From positions 651,551-715,550 of the forward strand of contig NZ_VANR01000001.1 of the NCBI RefSeq assembly GCF_005885675.1: a DNA stretch of 64,000 nucleotides, read 5' to 3'. Positions within the stretch are counted from its first letter, which is position 1. Every line of letters begins with the position of its first letter. The notes beneath the pieces were generated by a model that saw nothing but the letters and a program-made list of their open reading frames with translations, had not been told where the DNA came from and ran no database searches. The translations under genes were made by a program, and so were the position numbers. Source of the DNA: Polaribacter aestuariivivens. Its GTDB lineage: Bacteria > Bacteroidota > Bacteroidia > Flavobacteriales > Flavobacteriaceae. Of the stretch, positions 1-7,967 are shown one piece after another.

Positions 1-33
1 TATTTTATTTGTTTTCATTTTAATTTCTTTTTT

Positions 34-2784
34 TTAGAATGATATATTTACGTTTAAAAAGTATGTAGTACCTCTACCATACCAGTATTTATTGCCAAAA
101 ACTGGCGTCTCTAGAGATTTATCGTCTCTTAATTGTCTGTAATTAGCGTTTCTACCTTGCTCAAAACCTCCAGTTTTATATTCTTCACCTAGTAAGTTAT
201 TTACTGTAGCAAAAAGGCTAATATAATATTCGTCTATTTTCCATGATTTACCACCTATTAAATTCACGGACATATAATCGTCAAATTTTTCTTGTTGCAA
301 TAGTTCTCTAGCCAATTCTGGGTCATAATCTGCAAATGGCAAACCGTCTGAGTCTTCATAAAAATTAGCAGAACGGTTTAATGGAGCGACATCTACATAG
401 ATATTTGAGAAAAAGTTTGTTGTTGCTCCAATCCACCAATAATCTGGGTCTCTGTATTCAAAACCTACAGAATATGCATTTTGTGGTCCTGAAGCTAACT
501 TATAATTTTCTAGTTGTGACACATAGTCTTTAGATCTAAAATCACTATCAAAACCACCATTATCTGCAACATCAGAAGTTAAATATAAATCTGGATTGTT
601 GCCATATGTAAATTGGCCAACAGAGGCAGCTCCTTTTAATTTAATAGTTGGTGTAACTTGTGCTTCTATACCAAACTCTATTCCTATGTGCCTTCTTTCT
701 ATATTAGACAGCACTTCTTGTACAAAGGCAGTATTATCTCCACCAACACCATCTGCAAAGTAGAAAGATATTTCTGTTGCATCTTGAACATTGGTATAAT
801 AAGCAGTTAATCTAGAGGTAATTATTGGACTTCTTACAATGTAGCTAAAATCTGATGAAAATACTTTTTCACTCTGTAAATTATCTACAGTTGAGTTATT
901 TTCTCTTGAGTTTGAAAAGCTATTTCTAATAGTAGGTGCATTTGTTAAATATGCAACATTTGCATCTATTAAATGACGACCTGTAATTTTATAAGTTGCA
1001 CCAGCTTTTACACCAAAATTAGTGAAATCTAATTTTTTAGATTTTCCTAAAGAATTATTTTGAAATCTACCATTTTGATATAAACCTTCTCTTTGATGAG
1101 TAGTGTTTGATAAACTAAAGCTTGTATAAAAATCTACCTTTTTATATTTAAATTGAGCTTGTGCAAATGCATTTATAAAATCGGAGTTTAAATTATAATT
1201 ATACCTAAACATATCTCCTTCTCCAACAACTCTATTTGGATTTAATAAGTTGTTTTGCATTTTACTTTCTGTATCTGCAAAAGGGTTAATGTCTAAATAC
1301 CCATTGCCTCCTAATAAATCTACTACTTCTGCAAAGTTATGAGAACGTAAACGTTTATATTCTAATTTACCATTTAAAGTAATGTTATTATTAATGCTTG
1401 AATTAAAGATAGTATTTACAGTTAATTGTTTGTCGTCATTTCTATCTTCATACAAAACGTAGGCATTATTTAAACCTCCATTTGCGTTGGTAATGTTTGC
1501 ATCAAAAATTCTTTCCCAATCTACTTGTCCGTCATTTTGAAAATTCTCTCTTGCAGTGTATGCACCTGCTAAATCATCATTTCTAACAAAAAAGCTTGGT
1601 AAGTATTGGTAATAAGTTGGACTTGGGTTTGCTCCTCCATTAAAATCTAAACGACTATTTCCTATTTTACCAAATTGATATGCTACGTTTGTTTGTAAAC
1701 TTGAGTTTTCTGATAAATCCCAATAGTGATTTAACATTAATATAGGCTCTTCTACCTCTTTAATTCTGGAGTTTACTTTTCTTCCATTTAAATATCCCCA
1801 ATATTCATTGTATTCAATTCCTTTTAAATCAAAAACCTCTTGAGTATTTGGTGAAGATTTACCTCTTCTGTTTGGTGTAAAAATAGAAGTGAAACCAATA
1901 CTATGATTTTCATTAATTTTCTTTTCAACAGCAGCAAAAAGAGAATAAGCATTATAGGTTGTACCTTCGTTAAAACCTTCATTTCCTGCTCTTCTACTTC
2001 CAGAAAAGGTCATGGACCAACCGTCTTCTAAAATTCCTGAAGAATAGGTTGCCATTAATCTGTGTTCGTAACTTCTGTTTGATGAAGAGTATGAAATTCT
2101 TGTTCCTGGTCTTTGTTGTGATGCTCTAGTATTGATGTTTGTAGAACCTAAAACACCTCCAAAAGTAAAAGCAGATGGAGATAATCCATTGCTAAATTCT
2201 TGGTTTCTTAGTACATCATTTAAACCACCCCAATTACTCCATTGTGCTCTTCCGTCGTAAATTTTATTCATCTCTACACCATTAATAAGCACTTTTCCAT
2301 TTCCAGAATCTAACCCTTTAATTCTAAAAAATGAAGAACTAAATTCAAAAGCTGCTGATCTTAAAAAAACATCTTGTGTTGCTTGTAGCAATCCAGAAAT
2401 ATTATCTGCTGCACTAGCATCATCATTTAATTCGTCATCTGTAATGGTAATTAAACTTAAGTCTTGATCTTCTGTAATGTCTCTAAAAAACAAAATTGTA
2501 CCTAAATCTACAACGTTACCAGAAAGTTCTACAGGAAAGTTTTGTGTTTCGTAACCTGCTAATTTAAGCTCTACAATATATTTGCCATTCGTAACACCTG
2601 TAATATTAAATACTCCATTTACATTTGTAACTTTGTTAACGGTTGTATTTTTTACATTTACCAAGACACCTTGTAGAGGGTTTTCAGAATTGCTATCTAC
2701 AACAATTCCCTTCACAACATTCTGAGCTTTTATAAATGCTGTACAGCATAAAAGCAAAAACATTGATAGAAAAATTTTTCTCAT
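34..2784 (-). CDS. TonB-dependent outer-membrane receptor
   Basis: A 916-residue outer-membrane receptor. A signal peptide (about residues 1-20, ending in FIKAQ) is followed by a carboxypeptidase-regulatory-like beta-sandwich (about 22-100), a plug domain (about 115-225, with FRIKGLDSGNGKVLINGVEM) and a long beta-barrel rich in aromatic/Asn strands that ends in NVNISF with the usual terminal Phe. Uptake of an unknown ligand across the outer membrane with TonB-ExbBD energy is the family role; the substrate cannot be read from sequence. It is divergent from the secreted EEP-family enzyme at 2927, so the two may share a function, but no SusD-like partner is adjacent. The family call is secure and the substrate unknown. 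Confidence 0.9.
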   Translation of the reverse strand: MRKIFLSMFLLLCCTAFIKAQNVVKGIVVDSNSENPLQGVLVNVKNTTVNKVTNVNGVFNITGVTNGKYIVELKLAGYETQNFPVELSGNVVDLGTILFFRDITEDQDLSLITITDDELNDDASAADNISGLLQATQDVFLRSAAFEFSSSFFRIKGLDSGNGKVLINGVEMNKIYDGRAQWSNWGGLNDVLRNQEFSNGLSPSAFTFGGVLGSTNINTRASQQRPGTRISYSSSNRSYEHRLMATYSSGILEDGWSMTFSGSRRAGNEGFNEGTTYNAYSLFAAVEKKINENHSIGFTSIFTPNRRGKSSPNTQEVFDLKGIEYNEYWGYLNGRKVNSRIKEVEEPILMLNHYWDLSENSSLQTNVAYQFGKIGNSRLDFNGGANPSPTYYQYLPSFFVRNDDLAGAYTARENFQNDGQVDWERIFDANITNANGGLNNAYVLYEDRNDDKQLTVNTIFNSSINNNITLNGKLEYKRLRSHNFAEVVDLLGGNGYLDINPFADTESKMQNNLLNPNRVVGEGDMFRYNYNLNSDFINAFAQAQFKYKKVDFYTSFSLSNTTHQREGLYQNGRFQNNSLGKSKKLDFTNFGVKAGATYKITGRHLIDANVAYLTNAPTIRNSFSNSRENNSTVDNLQSEKVFSSDFSYIVRSPIITSRLTAYYTNVQDATEISFYFADGVGGDNTAFVQEVLSNIERRHIGIEFGIEAQVTPTIKLKGAASVGQFTYGNNPDLYLTSDVADNGGFDSDFRSKDYVSQLENYKLASGPQNAYSVGFEYRDPDYWWIGATTNFFSNIYVDVAPLNRSANFYEDSDGLPFADYDPELARELLQQEKFDDYMSVNLIGGKSWKIDEYYISLFATVNNLLGEEYKTGGFEQGRNANYRQLRDDKSLETPVFGNKYWYGRGTTYFLNVNISF

Positions 2785-2827
2785 AAAAGTTTGTTTGAAT
2801 TTATTTATTTTTACATTAAAATGTGCG

Positions 2828-2835
2828 CAAAATTA
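2828..2835 (-). promoter_or_regulatory. Candidate -7 element for the TonB receptor
   Basis: Read on the minus strand this is TAATTTTG, matching the Bacteroidota -7 consensus TAnnTTTG, 43 bases upstream of the receptor ATG. No clear -33 TTTG lies at 17-21 bases, so this is only a partial match. Confidence 0.35.
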
Positions 2836-2879
2836 ACAATTTTTAACAAATACTAATGTTAAAATAACATTATATAATC

Positions 2880-2908
2880 TTTGGCCTAAATTTTGTTTTA
2901 TATGTTTG
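2880..2908 (+). promoter_or_regulatory. Bacteroidota-type promoter for the EEP gene
   Basis: TTTG at 2880-2883, a 17-base spacer, then TATGTTTG at 2901-2908. Both boxes fit the flavobacterial sigma-A consensus (TTTG / TAnnTTTG). Transcription would begin a few bases downstream, leaving a leader of about a dozen bases before the ATG at 2927. This also argues against the in-frame TTG at 2906, which lies inside the -7 box. Confidence 0.65.
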
Positions 2909-2926
2909 CAAAAAATACGAAACGTA

Positions 2927-3982
2927 ATGAATAAAAAAATAATTATTTTCTTAGCACTTTTTTTAAGTGTTTCAACTACTTTTTCTCAAAAAAAAGGTAA
3001 GAAATATAATATTAGAACGATTGCTTTTTACAATTTAGAAAATCTTTTTGACACCATAAATGACACTTCTATTAATGACGAAGCAAGTCCAATGATGGAG
3101 TTAAAATCAAACAGATCCAAAGTATATTGGGACAAGATTGATAAACTAGGAAGTACTATTGCTCAAATTGGTTTAGACAAAGCAAATACAAGTCCTGCAA
3201 TTATTGGAGTTTCTGAAGTTGAAAATTTAAGTGTTTTAGAAGATTTGGTAAAATCGAAACATTTGGCTAGTAAACATTATGGTATTATACATTATGATTC
3301 GCCTGATAAAAGAGGAATAGATGTTGCCCTATTATATCAAAAAAGATATTTTAAACCAGTATATCATGAGGCTTTTAACCCAAATATTTATAGAGAAAAC
3401 AGAAAAGTATACACAAGAGATCAATTGTTAGTTTCTGGTTATTTAGATGATGAGTTGATTCATTTAATTGTAAATCACTGGCCTTCTAGAAGTGGTGGAG
3501 AAGCTAAAAGTAGACCTTTGAGAGAAAAAGCAGCTTTTCAAAACACTAAAATAATTGCTCAAATAAGAGATAAAGAACCGAATGCAAAAATTTTAATAAT
3601 GGGCGATTTTAACGATGATCCTATAAACTCTAGTTTTAAAGAAGTTTTAAAAACGAAAAGTAGAAAAAGAGATGTTGAAAAAAACGATATATACAATCCG
3701 TATGAAGATTTACACAGAAGAGGATTTAACACCTTAGCATACAGAGATAATTTAAATCTTTTTGACATGATTTTAATCTCATCACCTTTACTGGATAAAG
3801 GCAAAAAAGATTTTTCTACTTATAAAATGTTTCAAGCAAATATTTTTAACAAGCGTTTTTTAAGTCAGAAAAAAGGAAAATACAAAGGATACCCTTTCAG
3901 AAGTTTTTCTAATGGAGCTTATACTGGTGGTTACTCAGACCACTTTCCAGTGTATATGTATTTGATTAAAGAACAGCAATAA
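2927..3982 (+). CDS. Secreted endonuclease/exonuclease/phosphatase-family protein
   Basis: A 351-residue metal-dependent hydrolase of the EEP (DNase I-like) superfamily. A signal peptide (MNKKIIIFLALFLSVSTTFS) directs export. Family motifs appear in order: FYNLENLFD near the N-terminus, the metal-binding Glu in GVSEVEN, VNHWPSRSGG, the catalytic MGDFNDDP block, and the C-terminal SDHFPVY with the active-site Asp-His. The substrate could be extracellular DNA or a phosphoester and is not decidable here. An upstream in-frame TTG at 2906 would add seven residues before the signal peptide and overlaps the promoter, so the ATG at 2927 is preferred. The gene ends in a shared terminator with rng. Confidence 0.88.
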   Translation: MNKKIIIFLALFLSVSTTFSQKKGKKYNIRTIAFYNLENLFDTINDTSINDEASPMMELKSNRSKVYWDKIDKLGSTIAQIGLDKANTSPAIIGVSEVENLSVLEDLVKSKHLASKHYGIIHYDSPDKRGIDVALLYQKRYFKPVYHEAFNPNIYRENRKVYTRDQLLVSGYLDDELIHLIVNHWPSRSGGEAKSRPLREKAAFQNTKIIAQIRDKEPNAKILIMGDFNDDPINSSFKEVLKTKSRKRDVEKNDIYNPYEDLHRRGFNTLAYRDNLNLFDMILISSPLLDKGKKDFSTYKMFQANIFNKRFLSQKKGKYKGYPFRSFSNGAYTGGYSDHFPVYMYLIKEQQ

Positions 3983-4010
3983 TACTGTATCATTAAAAAT
4001 GATAAAATAA

Positions 4011-4044
4011 AAAACCCGAAACTTTATAGTTTCGGGTTTTTTTT
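4011..4044. terminator. Bidirectional intrinsic terminator
   Basis: Perfect 13-bp stem (AAAACCCGAAACT / AGTTTCGGGTTTT) with a TTAT loop, flanked by a T-run on the plus side and an A-run on the other. It sits between the convergent EEP and rng genes and can serve both. Confidence 0.85.
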
Positions 4045-4077
4045 GATAAAAAATTATTGCCTTTTACATTTATAAAT

Positions 4078-5607
4078 TTACTCTTTTACAGATTTAAAAG
4101 TATAATGTAAGTATGTGTAAGCATCTCTAGGTATAATAGTAATCCACTTTTTGTATTTTAAATACCATTTAAAACGTATAGAATTTACGCCTTTTAATAA
4201 ATAAGCAGCTATAAAAGGATGCAAGTGTAATTGTATCTTTTTATTTTTTGGATTAGAAATAAATTTTTCTAAATCTGCTTCAATTTTGTCTAATAAGACA
4301 ATTGGCGCTTCTACTTCTCCATTTTTATTTGGATTGGTTTCGGTAGTTTTTATACTTAACTCTGGTCTTACCCTTTGTCTTGTAATTTGTACCAAACCAA
4401 ATTTACTTGGAGGTAATATTTTATGCTTTGTTCTATCCAAAGCCATCTGTTCTTTCAAATGCTGATACAATTTATTTCTGTTTTCAGCCTTGTGCATATC
4501 AATAAAATCAACAACAATAATACCTCCCATATCACGCAATTGCAATTGGCGAGCTATTTCAGTAGCTGAAATTAAATTTACTTCTAATGCAGTGTCTTCT
4601 TGAGAACCTGCTTTATTAGAACGGTTTCCGCTATTAACATCAATAACATGTAAGGCTTCTGTATGCTCTATAACTAAATAGGCACCTTTGCTCATGGAAA
4701 CAGTTTTTCCAAACGATGTTTTAATTTGTCTTTCTATTCCGTATTTTTCAAAAATCGGAGTTTCAGATCTGTGTAGTTTTACAATGTTTTCCTTTTCAGG
4801 ATAAATTTCTTGTAAATACTCTTTAATTTCTACTTTCAGTGTTTCATCATTTGTTACAATATTTGTAAAAGAATCGTTCATAACATCTCTTAAAATTGAA
4901 GATGCTCTGTTTAATTCACTCAATATTTTTGTTGGAGTGTTTGTGTTTGCAATTCGTTTGCACATTGTTTTCCAACGTTCTAATGAGTTTTGCAAATCTT
5001 TATCTAACTCTGCTACTTTTTTGCCTTCGGCAACAGTTCTTAGAATTACACCAAAACCCTTAGGTTTAATGCTTTTTGCTAATCTTTTTAAGCGTTCTTT
5101 TTCTTTTGGGTCTTCTATTTTTTGTGAAACAGAAACTCTGTTTGAAAAAGGAACTAAAACTAAAAATCTACCAGCTATAGAAAGTTCGGAACTTAATCTT
5201 GGCCCTTTTGTAGAAATTGGTTCTTTTACAATTTGTACCAACAGGTTTTGTCCTGTTTTTAATACTTTGTTAATACTACCGTCTTTGTTAATGTCTTCCT
5301 CAAATCGGAAGTTTTTTAAAGTGAACTCTTTATACTTACCTGTGCTTACTTTCTTAATGAATGTATTTAATGAATTTACTTGCGCACCCAAATCATGGTA
5401 ATGTAAAAACCCATCTTTTGGGTAACCTACATTTACGAATGCTGCGTTTAAACCTGTTAACACTTTTCCTATTTTGGCTAAAAAAATATCGCCAACAGAA
5501 AATTTATTACCAGTTGTTTCATTATTTAATTCAATAAGTTTTCCATCTCTTAATAAGGCAAAATCAATATCAGATGAATTTGAACGAATTATTAATTCTG
5601 TTTTCAT
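4078..5607 (-). CDS. rng: Ribonuclease G/E family protein
   Basis: A 509-residue cytoplasmic endoribonuclease for rRNA maturation and mRNA turnover. It has an N-terminal S1-like RNA-binding region (about 35-130, FSVGDIFLAKIGKVLTGLNA) and the RNase E/G catalytic core, with the two metal-binding Asp residues expected in HVIDVNSGN (about 325) and GGIIVVDFIDM (about 365). The length is that of RNase G: the long C-terminal degradosome scaffold of RNase E is absent. The protein lacks the paired Cys of the zinc link in its usual CPxCxGxG form, the C-terminal part reading KHKILPPSKFGLVQITRQR. The leader (5608-5786) is long, and 5661-5676 forms a GGTATT/AATACC stem, so leader-mediated control is possible but unproven. 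Confidence 0.92.
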   Translation of the reverse strand: MKTELIIRSNSSDIDFALLRDGKLIELNNETTGNKFSVGDIFLAKIGKVLTGLNAAFVNVGYPKDGFLHYHDLGAQVNSLNTFIKKVSTGKYKEFTLKNFRFEEDINKDGSINKVLKTGQNLLVQIVKEPISTKGPRLSSELSIAGRFLVLVPFSNRVSVSQKIEDPKEKERLKRLAKSIKPKGFGVILRTVAEGKKVAELDKDLQNSLERWKTMCKRIANTNTPTKILSELNRASSILRDVMNDSFTNIVTNDETLKVEIKEYLQEIYPEKENIVKLHRSETPIFEKYGIERQIKTSFGKTVSMSKGAYLVIEHTEALHVIDVNSGNRSNKAGSQEDTALEVNLISATEIARQLQLRDMGGIIVVDFIDMHKAENRNKLYQHLKEQMALDRTKHKILPPSKFGLVQITRQRVRPELSIKTTETNPNKNGEVEAPIVLLDKIEADLEKFISNPKNKKIQLHLHPFIAAYLLKGVNSIRFKWYLKYKKWITIIPRDAYTYLHYTFKSVKE

Positions 5608-5768
5608 ACTGAAAATGGTTTTAACACTGCACTTAATTGTGCAGATGGATTAATTTTGATCAGGTATTTTGTAATACCGTGAGAAGATTTACAGCCTTAC
5701 ACTGCTTGCAAACCTTCAAATGTCAATGAACTTTTGTGATTGGTTTTTCTTTTCGCTAAACAATAAAC

Positions 5769-5796
5769 GAAAAAGTAAGCGAATGCTTACTTTTTC
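5769..5796 (-). terminator. Terminator overlapping the stop of the 29-aa ribosomal gene
   Basis: AAAAAGTAAGC and GCTTACTTTTT pair around a 4-base loop. On the minus strand the hairpin contains the TAA stop of the small gene at 5787 and ends in a T-run, separating it from rng. Confidence 0.65.
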
Positions 5797-5876
5797 TTGT
5801 GTCTATTTGCTCTAGCTCTTTTCTTTCTTTTGTGTGTAGAGATTTTTGCTCTCTTTCTTTTTTTACCACTTGGCAT
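5787..5876 (-). CDS. 29-aa basic AURKAIP1/COX24-like ribosomal peptide
   Basis: A short gene encoding 29 residues: it begins MPSGKKRKRAKISTH and ends RARANRHKKK, with 17 Lys/Arg. This matches, from memory, the tiny Lys/Arg-rich Bacteroidota proteins annotated as AURKAIP1/COX24-domain proteins, the domain of mitochondrial small-subunit protein mS38. Binding to 16S rRNA in the small ribosomal subunit is inferred from that relationship. It lies 46 bases downstream of the HU gene on the same strand and ends in its own hairpin. Its length and ATG are unambiguous; the name rests on sequence resemblance only. Confidence 0.8.
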   Translation of the reverse strand: MPSGKKRKRAKISTHKRKKRARANRHKKK

Positions 5877-5892
5877 AATGCTTGTTGTTTTA

Positions 5893-5909
5893 AAAACCTA
5901 AAAGGTTTT
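5893..5909 (-). terminator. Weak hairpin after the HU gene
   Basis: AAAACCT/AGGTTTT with a 3-base loop, followed on the minus strand by a short T-run, between the HU stop and the 29-aa gene. It could be a partial terminator that lets some transcripts continue. Confidence 0.3.
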
Positions 5910-5922
5910 GATTAATGTATTG

Positions 5923-6213
5923 TTACTTAACAGCTACTTTACTTTTTACACCTTCTGTAAAAGTTTTTGCTGGTTTAAAAGCTGGAATATTATGAGCTGG
6001 AATCTTAATAGTTGTATTTTTAGAAATATTTCTACCAGTTTTTTCTGCTCTTGTTTTGATAATGAAACTACCAAAACCTCTTAAATAAACGTTATCGCCA
6101 TTTTCTAATGCATCTTTAACTTCAGTCATAAATGCTTCAACAGTTGCTAAAACATCTGTTTTTTCGATTCCTGATTTATCTGAAATTTTTGATACGATAT
6201 CTGCTTTCGTCAT
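5923..6213 (-). CDS. HU/IHF-family DNA-binding protein
   Basis: A 96-residue nucleoid protein. The N-terminal helical dimerisation part (MTKADIVSKISDKSGIEKTD) is followed by the beta-arm signature around residues 45-75 (YLRGFGSFIIKTRAEKTGRN, then the Pro-containing arm tip NIPAFKPAK). It bends DNA non-specifically or semi-specifically and organises the chromosome. The length fits HU; a short extra tail rich in Lys/Val follows. It is transcribed divergently from mutY from a strong consensus promoter at 6264-6292. HU and IHF subunits cannot be separated by eye, so no symbol is given. Confidence 0.94.
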   Translation of the reverse strand: MTKADIVSKISDKSGIEKTDVLATVEAFMTEVKDALENGDNVYLRGFGSFIIKTRAEKTGRNISKNTTIKIPAHNIPAFKPAKTFTEGVKSKVAVK

Positions 6214-6263
6214 GATTCTATTTTTACTATATTTTTATTAATTTACTTTCAAAAATGCGGATG

Positions 6264-6292
6264 CAAATATATGACAATTAATCAATTCCAAA
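6264..6292 (-). promoter_or_regulatory. Consensus promoter of the HU gene
   Basis: On the minus strand: TTTG (6289-6292), a 17-base spacer, then TATATTTG (6264-6271). The -7 box continues into CATCCGCATTTT, giving a 20-base block (6252-6271) that is identical to the rplU promoter block at 26908-26927. Confidence 0.75.
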
Positions 6293-6351
6293 AAGATTAA
6301 GACTTAAATTTATGTGAATTTTAAAATGTAGTTTTGTAATTCTATTTTTTT

Positions 6352-7398
6352 ATGATGAAATTTTATAACAAACTAATATACTGGTATTTAAAAAACAAAC
6401 GTACACTTCCTTGGCGTGAAACCCAAAACCCATATTTTATTTGGTTGAGCGAAATTATGCTTCAACAAACAAGAGTTGCCCAAGGTTTGTCTTATTATTT
6501 AAAATTTACAACCACTTTTCCGACAGTTTTTGACCTCGCAAAAGCAGACGAAAGTACCGTTTTAAAAATGTGGCAAGGTTTGGGGTATTATTCTCGTGCA
6601 AGAAACCTTCATTATAGCGCAAAATACATTGTAAATGAACTTAATGGTGTTTTCCCATCAACCTATAAAGAAATTATAAAACTAAAAGGTGTTGGTGATT
6701 ATACAGCTTCTGCAATTGCTTCTATTTGTTTTAATGAACCTACTGCAGTTGTAGATGGAAATGTTTATAGAGTACTTTCTCGGTATTTTGGAATTTACAC
6801 AGCAATTAACTCAACTGAAGGAATTAAGGAATTTAAAACCTTAGCACAATCTTTAATTGACAAAAAACAACCAGGAACTTACAACCAAGCAATAATGGAT
6901 TTTGGTGCAACACAATGCAAACCTCAAAATCCTTTGTGTGAATCGTGTCCTTTTAATGATAGCTGTGTTGCTTTTGAAAAAAATCTTGTTAAAGAACTGC
7001 CTGTAAAAGAAAAAAAAATAAAAGTTCGTAAACGATATTTTAATTATTTGGTTATTAAAACAGAAGACCAGAAAACCATTTTATCTGAAAGAAAAGGGAA
7101 AGGAATTTGGCAAGGTTTATACCAATTTCCGCTAATTGAGAGTGACAAAAGCATCAATCAAAAAGAAATAGTTAATTCAGAAAAATTTATTGATTTATTT
7201 CCTAACGAAACAACAATTTCACTTTACAATAAAAAAGAAATTATACATAAACTATCTCATCAACATTTGTATACTAGTTTTTGGATTGTTGAAACAAAAT
7301 CACTTAAAAAGGCAACTATTTCTTGGAATAAAATTAAACAATTTCCAGTTCCAGTTTTAGTTGCCAACTTTTTGGAAGAATTTCAACCTAAAAATTAA
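6352..7398 (+). CDS. mutY: A/G-specific adenine glycosylase
   Basis: A 348-residue base-excision-repair enzyme that removes adenine mispaired with 8-oxoguanine. The HhH-GPD fold carries MLQQTRV near residue 37, the hairpin LKGVGDYTASAIAS (about 105-120) and the catalytic Asp in VVDGNVYRVLSRYF (about 135). The [4Fe-4S] cluster motif C-X6-C-X2-C-X5-C is present in CKPQNPLCESCPFNDSC. The C-terminal third is a NUDIX-like 8-oxoG-recognition domain. The start could be either of two adjacent ATGs (6352 or 6355). It heads the plus-strand run mutY-ssb-gldE-gldD, an arrangement common in flavobacteria. Confidence 0.95.
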   Translation: MMKFYNKLIYWYLKNKRTLPWRETQNPYFIWLSEIMLQQTRVAQGLSYYLKFTTTFPTVFDLAKADESTVLKMWQGLGYYSRARNLHYSAKYIVNELNGVFPSTYKEIIKLKGVGDYTASAIASICFNEPTAVVDGNVYRVLSRYFGIYTAINSTEGIKEFKTLAQSLIDKKQPGTYNQAIMDFGATQCKPQNPLCESCPFNDSCVAFEKNLVKELPVKEKKIKVRKRYFNYLVIKTEDQKTILSERKGKGIWQGLYQFPLIESDKSINQKEIVNSEKFIDLFPNETTISLYNKKEIIHKLSHQHLYTSFWIVETKSLKKATISWNKIKQFPVPVLVANFLEEFQPKN

Positions 7399-7441
7399 TG
7401 ATATTTTAGTACATTTGATTATAATTTTACAAACTTTTAAG

Positions 7442-7504
7442 TTTGTCACCTCGAGCGCAGTCGAGAGGTTGAATTTAGGTCTCGACTGCGCTCGACCTGA
7501 CAAA
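7442..7504. repeat. Palindromic repeat, paired (full-length) copy
   Basis: Two inverted arms carrying CTCGAGCGCAGTCGAGA and TCTCGACTGCGCTCGA, flanked by TTTGTCA and TGACAAA, make a near-perfect 63-base palindrome with an 8-base loop in the ssb leader. It is the most complete copy of a family seen again at 13551, 15367, 16125, 17995, 20877 and 21519. Confidence 0.85.
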
Positions 7505-7514
7505 ATATTAAGCT

Positions 7515-7949
7515 ATGGCAGGTACAATTAACAAAGTAATTTTGATTGGAAATTTGGGTGATGACGTGAAAATGCATTATTTTGATGATCAAAATTGTGT
7601 GGGACGTTTCCCAATTGCAACTTCAGAAAGTTATACCAGTAAACAAACTGGAGAAAAAGTAACCAATACAGATTGGCACAATATTGTTGTAAGAAATGGT
7701 TTGGCTAAAGTTTGTGAAAAATATTTATCTAAAGGTGATAAAGTATATGTAGAGGGGAAATTAAAAAACAGACAGTGGGAACAAGATGGCGTAAAACGCT
7801 ATTCTACAGAAGTACAGGTTACTGAAATGACAATGTTAACTACAAAAAAGAATTCTGAAAGTAACAATTATCCACCTCAACAAAACGTAGCAAAACCTTC
7901 TGAAACAAAATCAATTGCTCCAGAAGAAAATGACGATTTACCTTTTTAA
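7515..7949 (+). CDS. ssb: Single-stranded DNA-binding protein
   Basis: A 144-residue SSB. It has an OB-fold (about 1-105) starting MAGTINKVILIGNLGDDV with the typical TDWHNIVV and GDKVYVEGKLKNRQW blocks, a short flexible linker, and the acidic C-terminal tip ENDDLPF that recruits replication and repair partners. It acts as a tetramer coating ssDNA. It lies 116 bases after mutY, with a palindromic repeat in the gap, and 18 bases before gldE. Confidence 0.96.
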   Translation: MAGTINKVILIGNLGDDVKMHYFDDQNCVGRFPIATSESYTSKQTGEKVTNTDWHNIVVRNGLAKVCEKYLSKGDKVYVEGKLKNRQWEQDGVKRYSTEVQVTEMTMLTTKKNSESNNYPPQQNVAKPSETKSIAPEENDDLPF

Positions 7950-7967
7950 CATTAAAAAAAATTAAAA

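Noticed and set aside
5608..5786. Riboswitch in the rng leader
   Set aside because: One short GGTATT/AATACC stem is visible but no known aptamer pattern could be recognised.
7442..7504. Rho-independent terminator for mutY
   Set aside because: The palindrome has no T-run and recurs at several places including inside genes, so a dispersed repeat explains it better.
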